From an uncultured Slackia sp. (GTDB lineage Bacteria > Actinomycetota > Coriobacteriia > Coriobacteriales > Eggerthellaceae), in the NCBI GenBank assembly GCA_900555495.1, contig USLD01000033.1, forward strand, positions 1 to 10,266: 10,266 nucleotides of DNA. The letters are read 5' to 3'. A program made the position numbers and the translations under genes. The notes under the pieces are model-generated. The model worked only from the letters and a program-made list of their open reading frames with translations. It had not been told where the DNA came from and made no database searches. This document shows, piece after piece, positions 1 to 5,015 of the stretch. The stretch's first letter is position 1, and every line of letters begins with the position of its first letter.

Positions 1-67
1 CATCGCCGGGCCGCTTTTCGCTGTCGTTGGGACGCTGGGGCCGAGCCGAAGCGCCCTAGCAAACAAG

Positions 68-91
68 AGAGCCGCCCTTTCGAGCGGCTCT
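68..91 (-). terminator. Terminator-like hairpin after the 98-residue orphan gene
   Basis: A perfect 8-bp inverted repeat (AGAGCCGC at 68-75, GCGGCTCT at 84-91) with an 8-nt loop lies 8 nt beyond the stop codon at 99-101. Read leftwards, the stem is followed by a T-rich run (CTTGTTTG), as in an intrinsic terminator. The rightward side also has a weaker T run (93-100), so it could work in both directions for a convergent gene left of the window. Bases 1-60 hold nothing I can assign. Confidence 0.7.
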
Positions 92-98
92 ATCCGTT

Positions 99-395
99 TT
101 ATTCCTGGATGCTCTTGTAGAACTTCGCATCGGCGAACACGTCTTCGATGGTCTTGCCATCGAGCCATGCCAGACCGAGCAGATCGTTGAGCGTGGCGAC
201 CAGGTCGGAGCAATCGACGAAGTGCCCCTTCTCGTTGAGCTCGGAGCAATCCTGCGCACGCCAGTATTCATCGGTGTGGGTGAGATAATACGTCTTCTCG
301 CCGACCTCCATGAACACGCGCGTATTCGCACGGAGATAGTTCGCGAACTCGTCGAACGAAGCTAGTTCGAGTGCCTCCTCAGCTTGAACTCCCAT
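99..395 (-). CDS. Small acidic conserved-looking protein of unknown function
   Basis: This encodes 98 residues and I do not recognise the family. The start at 395 is supported by a strong ribosome binding site, GGAAGGAGAG at 401-410, 5 nt upstream. The product is acidic and soluble in character, with no signal peptide or membrane segment. It has two cysteines (residues about 50 and 62), several aromatic residues around 33-45 (a KTYYLTHTDEYW stretch) and a C-terminal part with GKTIEDVFADAKFY. It is bounded by its own leader and a terminator, so it appears to be a single-gene transcript and not part of the methionine operon to its right. Good start signals and normal composition make it likely a real gene; the function is unknown. 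Confidence 0.75.
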   Translation of the reverse strand: MGVQAEEALELASFDEFANYLRANTRVFMEVGEKTYYLTHTDEYWRAQDCSELNEKGHFVDCSDLVATLNDLLGLAWLDGKTIEDVFADAKFYKSIQE

Positions 396-422
396 GGATG
401 CTCTCCTTCCGACTCGATGGAA

Positions 423-440
423 CGGCGTCCCCTAACGCCG
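423..440 (-). other. Leader hairpin upstream of the 98-residue gene
   Basis: A perfect 6-bp inverted repeat (CGGCGT at 423-428, ACGCCG at 435-440, 6-nt loop) lies between the likely promoter and the ribosome binding site of the small gene, so it should sit in the mRNA leader. It has no T run and does not look like a terminator. Its role is unknown; it may only stabilise the leader. Confidence 0.35.
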
Positions 441-462
441 CTGGTTTCATACTTTGCATCTT

Positions 463-484
463 ACTATAACGATGCACGGCATCG
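463..484 (-). promoter_or_regulatory. Possible promoter -10 with adjacent operator-like palindrome
   Basis: On the minus strand a TATAGT hexamer (468-463) resembles a sigma70-type -10 box and lies about 55 nt upstream of the ribosome binding site of the small gene. Directly upstream of it, in what would be the -35/-10 spacer, is a perfect inverted repeat CGATGC-ACG-GCATCG (470-484). No good -35 box is visible. A palindrome in this position could be a repressor or activator site. The remaining gene-free sequence from 485 to 613 shows no gene or clear terminator, only a 13-nt sequence repeated once at a 21-nt step (551-563 and 572-584). Confidence 0.35.
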
Positions 485-613
485 ACCAGCGATTCTCGGC
501 GCCCCGCTCCACGCGCCCGCGCGAATCCACCACCCGGCGAAAACGCACGGGCAAACGGACGAAAGGGCATCGCAATCGGACGAAGCGGGTCCTTCCGACC
601 GACGCCCCGCGGC

Positions 614-3112
614 CTAGCCCAGCACCTCGGCGCAGATGCGCGCGCCTTCCGCAGCATCTTTCGCATAATAATCGGCGCCGACCATCTGCGCGTATTCGGG
701 CGTAAGCACCGCACCGCCCACGAATACCTTCGTTTCAGGCGCTTGTTCGCGCAGGAGCGCGATGGTCTCCTCCATGCCGCGCACGGTAGTCGTCATAAGA
801 GCCGAAAGGCCGACGAGCTTGATGCCGTGTTCTTTCACGCAATCGACCACGGCTTGCGGATCGACGTCGCGTCCGAGGTCGTACACCGTGTAGCCGTAGT
901 TTTCCAGCAGCATGCGCACGATGTTCTTGCCGATGTCGTGGATGTCGCCCTTGACCGTGGCCACGGCGACCGAGCCCTTATCGGCCACAGCCTCGCCCGT
1001 GCTACGGCCTCGAATGATATCGAAGCCCGCCTTGGCCGCCTCGGCCGACGCCATCAGCTGCGGCAAGAAGAAGGTTCCCGCTTCGAAACGATTACCGACC
1101 TCGTCGAGGGCCGGAATCAGGTAATCGTCGATCACGGCCATGGCGCTCTCGCCTGCGTCGAGCATGCGTTCGACCTCTGCGCCTGCAGCGGCACGTCTTC
1201 CCGTTATCACGAAATGACGCAGCCCTTCCTCATCGGCCATGGATGCGCCCCCCTCTTGCGAGGCGCCATCCGAAGAAGCCTTCGTCGTCGATGACGCGAT
1301 CGTCTTGCCTGCATAGCCTTCGATATAGCGCATCGCGCCGACATCCTGGCCGCACAGCACGCGCCAGGAATCGACCACTTCGCGATATCGATCGGAAAGC
1401 GGGTTGAGGATCGGCATGTCAAGACCGGCAGCAAACGCCGATGCCAGAAACGTGGCATTGACCATTTCTCGCAGCGGCAGGCCGAAGCTGACGTTGGAAA
1501 CGCCGAGCACCGTGCGCACACCCAGGCGCTCCTTCACCAGCGTAATCGCGCGCAAAATCTCGACGACCTCGCTCTGGTTGGTCGATGCGGCCATGACCAG
1601 GCAGTCGATCAAAACATCTTGGCGAGGGATGCCCGCCGCCTCGGCCGCATGCACGATGCGCTCGGCGATTGCGAAACGCTCTTCCGCCGTAGGAGGAATG
1701 CCGCCTTCGTCGAGCGTCAGGCCGACAACCGCGCAGCCGTAATGCTTCGCGATCGGCAACACGGCCTGCAAGCTTTCTTTCTTGCCGTTCACGGAGTTGA
1801 TGATGGGCTTGCCCGCGTACACGCGCACGGCCGCCTCGACGGCTACGGGGTCGGACGAATCGATCTGCAGCGGCAGTCCCGAAACACCCTGGATCTTTCC
1901 CACCAGATCGACCAGCACGGCGGCTTCATCGATTTCGGGCAGACCCGCGTTCACGTCCAGAATATCGGCACCCGCTTCGGTTTGAGCGATAGCCTCGTTG
2001 ATGATGTAATCGGAGTCGCCCGTGCGCAACGCCTCCTTGAGACGCTTCTTGCCCGTGGGGTTGATGCGCTCGCCGATCGTGGCGACCTGGCGGCCTTCAA
2101 GCACCACGGCCTCCTGGGCGCTCGTCACGCTGCACAGCGGTCGAGCGAAGGGCCTGGCGGGACGCCTGTCCCGCACGATGTCGGCCAGGTTGGCGATATA
2201 GGCGGGGGTCGTGCCGCAGCAGCCGCCTACGATGCGCACGCCCGCCTCCTCTTTTATTTCCTCTGCGGGAATTTTCTTTTCTCCGTCGGCATTATTTTTC
2301 GCGCCGTCCTCCTGCCACATCACTACCGGAGAAGTAAGCGGCTTAAAGGGTACGCTTTCCTCAATCTCCCGTACCTTTTGCAAAGCTACGATCGCGACCT
2401 CGAGCATCTCGTTTACCAGCGGCTTCAGGTCGTCGGGGCCGAGCGAGCAATTCACGCCGAGCGCCTGCACGCCGAGCGACGAAAGCGTGAGCGCCGCGAT
2501 GCGCGGGCTGGTGCCCAAGAACGTACGGCCGTCTTCGCCGAAGGTCATGGTTGCGAAGACGGGCAGGTCGCTGCATTCCTTGGCGGCAAACACGGCGGCC
2601 TTCGTTTCAAGAAGGTCGGCCATGGTCTCGATGAGGATGATGTCGGCGCCCGCATCGACGGCCGCGCGAACCTGTTCGGCGAACAAGTCGTAGGCCTCGT
2701 CGAAGCTCATCGTGCCGAGCGGCGCGAGCAGGGCGCCCGTCGGTCCGATGTCAGCCGCCACATAGCGCGCGCCCGCAGCGCGCACGCACGAAACGGCCGC
2801 GGCGAACACCTCGTGCACCGACGCCGCATCGCCGAGCTTGCGGGCATTCGCGCCGAACGTATTCGTAGTGACGGCCTGGCTTCCCGCCTCGACGTACGCG
2901 CGATGGATGGCGGTCACTTCGTCAGGATTGTTCAGGCACAGCAGCTCGGGCAGCTCGCCCGCCTCCAGGCCCGCGGCCTGCAGCATGGTGCCCATGGCTC
3001 CGTCGAATACCAGGTATTCTTCACCCGCGATCACGCGTGCGAGATATTCGTCGGCGATGCGCAACGAGTCGCGCGCATCGGCGGAAACGGCATGGGAGGT
3101 TATCGGTAGCAT
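614..3112 (-). CDS. metH: Cobalamin-dependent methionine synthase, without activation domain
   Basis: The product (832 residues) transfers the methyl group of 5-methyltetrahydrofolate to homocysteine via cobalamin, in the cytoplasm. Domains in order: homocysteine-binding barrel (about 25-315) with zinc ligands Cys222 (GVNCSLGP) and Cys298-Cys299 (GGCCGTTP); pterin/folate-binding barrel (about 338-595; GERINPTG at 347-354, DVNAGLP at 386-392); a linker rich in Ser, Gly and Ala (605-628); cobalamin cap (about 629-705); and cobalamin-binding domain (about 712-832) with DIHDIG at 723-728, where His725 should be the lower cobalt ligand. The usual C-terminal reactivation domain is absent and is encoded by the gene just upstream. 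The start at 3112 gives MLPITSHAVS and overlaps that gene by 13 nt, suggesting coupled translation; a GAAAGG lies upstream. The open frame continues to 3670, but that part only overlaps the upstream gene out of frame. Residues about 241-290 are abnormal: the PVxxxxNAGLP motif usual there is not recognisable and G+C drops to about half. Confidence 0.95.
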   Translation of the reverse strand: MLPITSHAVSADARDSLRIADEYLARVIAGEEYLVFDGAMGTMLQAAGLEAGELPELLCLNNPDEVTAIHRAYVEAGSQAVTTNTFGANARKLGDAASVHEVFAAAVSCVRAAGARYVAADIGPTGALLAPLGTMSFDEAYDLFAEQVRAAVDAGADIILIETMADLLETKAAVFAAKECSDLPVFATMTFGEDGRTFLGTSPRIAALTLSSLGVQALGVNCSLGPDDLKPLVNEMLEVAIVALQKVREIEESVPFKPLTSPVVMWQEDGAKNNADGEKKIPAEEIKEEAGVRIVGGCCGTTPAYIANLADIVRDRRPARPFARPLCSVTSAQEAVVLEGRQVATIGERINPTGKKRLKEALRTGDSDYIINEAIAQTEAGADILDVNAGLPEIDEAAVLVDLVGKIQGVSGLPLQIDSSDPVAVEAAVRVYAGKPIINSVNGKKESLQAVLPIAKHYGCAVVGLTLDEGGIPPTAEERFAIAERIVHAAEAAGIPRQDVLIDCLVMAASTNQSEVVEILRAITLVKERLGVRTVLGVSNVSFGLPLREMVNATFLASAFAAGLDMPILNPLSDRYREVVDSWRVLCGQDVGAMRYIEGYAGKTIASSTTKASSDGASQEGGASMADEEGLRHFVITGRRAAAGAEVERMLDAGESAMAVIDDYLIPALDEVGNRFEAGTFFLPQLMASAEAAKAGFDIIRGRSTGEAVADKGSVAVATVKGDIHDIGKNIVRMLLENYGYTVYDLGRDVDPQAVVDCVKEHGIKLVGLSALMTTTVRGMEETIALLREQAPETKVFVGGAVLTPEYAQMVGADYYAKDAAEGARICAEVLG

Positions 3113-3777
3113 GGCGTACCAGCCTTTCGCAAAGAACAATGGGCGGCGCAGGCGCATCCGGCGCAACTGCGCTTGGTGTGTTCGCGCAGCTCGTCGAACA
3201 GTCCGACGAACGCCGTCACGCTTTTCACGGGAATGAGCAGGTTGGAATCGGTGACCGTCATACCGAGCTTTTTGTCCGCCTCGAGCGTGCGCACGATGGC
3301 GGGTTGGACGTCGAGCGGAAGATCGCCGTAACCCGGGCTGAAACGCCAGTTCGTATGCAAACCGTGCTGCGCCGCTTCGGCCACGATGGCCGCCTCGCAC
3401 GCATCGGCCGCGCATTCGACCAGCGACGAGCCCGCCGCGCCGAACACCGCCGCATCGAGCGCGCTTTTCGCCTTCATGCGCAGCGCCGCGCGCTCGTTGG
3501 CAAGCCCCAGCGTGACCGCCATGACCGCGCACGAGCGCGCTTCGCGCAGATGCTCGTAGATGGCCGATCCCTTCAACACCAGCGAGCTTCCAACCAGGCG
3601 AATCGTGCCATCGGATGCATCCACGGGAAATACCTTGTAGACGAATGCAGGGGCCGAATCGCGCTCGCACGCCGCGATCGACTCGTCGATGCGCTCGTCG
3701 AGCAGGTCATCGGTCTTCTGGCCGGCATACCCCAGATAACGCAGCGCCTCGGCTTTGTCGACACGATACGTCGGCAC
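3100..3777 (-). CDS. Methionine synthase reactivation-domain protein (stand-alone)
   Basis: This 225-residue protein matches the C-terminal S-adenosylmethionine-binding activation domain of MetH, here as a separate chain. Its expected role is reductive methylation of inactive cob(II)alamin in MetH. Visible signs are the RFSPGYGDLPLD segment (145-156), corresponding to the RxxxGYP-type SAM-binding motif of the family, the TDSNLLIPVKS segment (176-186), and a Cys-rich tail (Cys205, Cys208, Cys210, Cys214, Cys223) typical of stand-alone versions. Thermotoga maritima has the same split between TM0268 and TM0269. The start codon is GTG (3777-3775), overlapping the metF stop codon by one base, and no strong ribosome binding site precedes it, so translation is probably coupled to metF. 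Its own end overlaps the start of metH by 13 nt. The assignment is firm; the exact electron donor cannot be told from sequence. Confidence 0.88.
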   Translation of the reverse strand: MPTYRVDKAEALRYLGYAGQKTDDLLDERIDESIAACERDSAPAFVYKVFPVDASDGTIRLVGSSLVLKGSAIYEHLREARSCAVMAVTLGLANERAALRMKAKSALDAAVFGAAGSSLVECAADACEAAIVAEAAQHGLHTNWRFSPGYGDLPLDVQPAIVRTLEADKKLGMTVTDSNLLIPVKSVTAFVGLFDELREHTKRSCAGCACAAHCSLRKAGTPCYR

Positions 3778-4640
3778 TAGACCACCGCCCCGCTCGCGCG
3801 CAAGGCCTCCATGGCCGCCGCGGCGATCGCCGGCTGGTTCATCGTGTAGACGTGCAGGCCGTCCACTCCCTCGGCCGCCAGGCCTTCGAATTGCTTGCAG
3901 GCGTATTCGATGCCCGCCGCACGAAGCGACGCAGGGTCGTTCTCATAACGCGCCAGCAACTTGATGATCGGCGAGGGAAGGCTCGCGCCGCACATGAACA
4001 CCATGCGCGATATCTGCGCCTTGGAAAGAAACGGCATGATGCCGAAGGTGATCGGAACCGTAACGCCCGCATTGAGCGCGGCGTCGAGGAAACGCAATGC
4101 GCATCCGTTGTCGAAGAACAGCTGCGTCACGAAGAACTGGGCGCCTGCGTCCTGCTTCTGCTTGAGATGACGGATGCTCTCGTCGAAATCGAGGCATTCG
4201 ATATGACCCTCGGGATATGCGGCGGCGCCGACGCAAAATCCCGCCTCGCGCACCACGGGAATGAGGTCTTTGGCGAAATGGAAGTCGGTAGTGGAAACTC
4301 CCTCTATGGGATCGCCACGCAAGGCGAGAACGTTTTCGATACCGGCCTCGCGCAATGCCGCAAGCACCTGCTCGACGTCGGCGCGCGATGCGCCCATGCA
4401 GGTCAGGTGCGCCATCATCGTAAGGTCGAAATCGTCTTTGGCCATACGGGCGACATCGATCGTGCGCGCGCTGTTTCCGCTGCCGCCTGCCGAATACGTC
4501 ACCGACACGAACGCCGGGTCGAGCGTGGAAAGCTCGGCTGCAAGCGCATGGGCCGTTTCGACGGGCAGCTCGCCTTTCGGGGGGAAGATTTCGAACGACA
4601 CAGGAAGGCCGTCACGTTCGAACACCTGCGAAATCTGCAT
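3777..4640 (-). CDS. metF: Methylenetetrahydrofolate reductase
   Basis: The enzyme (287 residues, the usual bacterial length) reduces 5,10-methylenetetrahydrofolate to 5-methyltetrahydrofolate with FAD, supplying the methyl donor for MetH. Motifs follow the family order: SFEIFPPK (15-22; Glu17 equals the catalytic Glu28 of E. coli), SVTYSAGGSG (46-55), ALRGDPIEG (106-114; Asp110 equals Asp120), QLFFD (173-177; Gln173 equals Gln183) and GLHVYTMNQP (261-270) near the end. The ATG at 4640 is chosen because AAAGGA lies 6-7 nt upstream. An in-frame TTG at 4664 would add eight residues but lacks such a site and would include the Shine-Dalgarno itself. It is the first gene of a three-gene leftward operon; its stop overlaps the next start. 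No separate MetV-like zinc protein is next to it. Confidence 0.95.
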   Translation of the reverse strand: MQISQVFERDGLPVSFEIFPPKGELPVETAHALAAELSTLDPAFVSVTYSAGGSGNSARTIDVARMAKDDFDLTMMAHLTCMGASRADVEQVLAALREAGIENVLALRGDPIEGVSTTDFHFAKDLIPVVREAGFCVGAAAYPEGHIECLDFDESIRHLKQKQDAGAQFFVTQLFFDNGCALRFLDAALNAGVTVPITFGIMPFLSKAQISRMVFMCGASLPSPIIKLLARYENDPASLRAAGIEYACKQFEGLAAEGVDGLHVYTMNQPAIAAAAMEALRASGAVV

Positions 4641-4646
4641 GATAGG

Positions 4647-4653
4647 TCCTTTC
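4647..4653 (-). promoter_or_regulatory. Ribosome binding site fixing the metF start
   Basis: GAAAGGA read on the minus strand, 6 nt before the ATG at 4640-4638. It decides between this start and the longer TTG reading from 4664. Confidence 0.75.
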
Positions 4654-4666
4654 TCGTCGACCAATC

Positions 4667-4672
4667 ATTGTA
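4667..4672 (-). promoter_or_regulatory. Candidate -10 box of the metF operon
   Basis: TACAAT on the minus strand is a close match to the TATAAT consensus, 26 nt upstream of the metF start codon. It would give a leader of only about 20 nt, too short for a riboswitch. No convincing -35 is seen at 16-18 nt. The sequence between here and the hairpin cluster (4673-4785) contains no gene and no SAM or cobalamin riboswitch that I can recognise. Confidence 0.35.
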
Positions 4673-4785
4673 GCGGTTCGCGATGCCGGAACTATGTCGC
4701 TTTAGTCTGCGATAGTATGCGAAACAGAGTGGAAACATTCGGGATTCAACGCAGGCGAAAGACGGACCGCAAGGCCGAGCCGCCT

Positions 4786-4909
4786 TTCGTTGCCCGACGA
4801 ATGGAACGAAACGACCTTTCGTTCCGGAGCATTTGAAACGAAAACCGCTTTCGTTTCAAAACGAATAGAACGCAAAGTCTTTTCGTTCCAGAAGAAATGG
4901 AACGAAAAG
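4786..4909. repeat. Cluster of four consecutive hairpins sharing a TTTCGTTCC / GGAACGAAA core
   Basis: Within about 125 bp there are four inverted repeats one after another: a weak one (TTCGT 4786-4790 with ACGAA 4797-4801); a perfect 9-bp stem (GGAACGAAA 4803-4811 with TTTCGTTCC 4817-4825, 5-nt loop); a perfect 12-bp stem (TTTGAAACGAAA 4832-4843 with TTTCGTTTCAAA 4849-4860, 5-nt loop); and a perfect 12-bp stem (CTTTTCGTTCCA 4879-4890 with TGGAACGAAAAG 4898-4909, 7-nt loop). A degenerate half (AGAACG at 4868-4873) sits between the last two. None is followed by a T run, so these are not ordinary terminators. The block lies between the metF promoter and the terminator of the restriction gene. 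It might be a repeat element, a multi-site operator or a structured RNA. Confidence 0.8.
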
Positions 4910-4923
4910 CACCCGAATTCGCC

Positions 4924-4937
4924 GCCATACGAAAAAT
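4924..4937 (+). repeat. 14-bp direct repeat, left copy
   Basis: GCCATACGAAAAAT occurs here and again at 8354-8367 in the same orientation. The two copies enclose the restriction gene, the shared promoter region and most of the divergent small gene. This copy overlaps the T run of the restriction gene terminator. A chance match of this length in 10 kb is not very unlikely, so the meaning is uncertain. Confidence 0.35.
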
Positions 4938-4966
4938 CCCCTGATGCATCGCAGCATCGGGGGATT
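4932..4966 (-). terminator. Intrinsic terminator of the restriction-modification gene
   Basis: A 13-bp stem (4935-4947 with 4954-4966, one G-T pair, 6-nt loop), GC-rich near its base, is followed on the minus strand by five T residues. It starts about 50 nt past the stop codon at 5016-5018, the expected position for terminating leftward transcription before the hairpin cluster and metF. Confidence 0.85.
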
Positions 4967-5015
4967 CGGAAAGCGCCCCGAGACAAACGAATCGACTGTT
5001 TGCAGCGGTAACCGA

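Noticed and set aside
1..60. Possible 3' end of a plus-strand gene (a frame ending with the stop at 57-59, just before the hairpin)
   Set aside because: Only about 18 codons are visible and none matches a known protein end; other frames are equally open.
551..584. GCAA(A/T)CGGACGAA repeated at a 21-nt step downstream of metH
   Set aside because: Two short imperfect copies only, in GC-rich non-coding sequence; not enough to claim a repeat element or operator.
1619..3109. Open frame of 496 codons on the plus strand opposite metH
   Set aside because: It is antisense to a clearly identified gene and arises from GC-rich codon bias; the translation is Arg/His/Ala-rich with no family signature.
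3113..3670. 186-residue N-terminal extension of MetH in the open frame
   Set aside because: It overlaps the reactivation gene out of frame, is Arg/Gly/Ala-rich and unlike any MetH; the family begins near the Met at 3112.
3615..4673. Open frame of 352 codons on the plus strand opposite metF
   Set aside because: Antisense shadow of an unambiguous metF; no recognisable motifs.
4641..4785. Possible SAM or cobalamin riboswitch ahead of the metF operon
   Set aside because: No recognisable S-box or cobalamin-box core, and the best -10 would leave a leader of about 20 nt.
4702..4986. Possible 94-residue minus-strand gene across the hairpin cluster
   Set aside because: Its residues simply translate the inverted repeats and the terminator; no ribosome binding site and no family resemblance.
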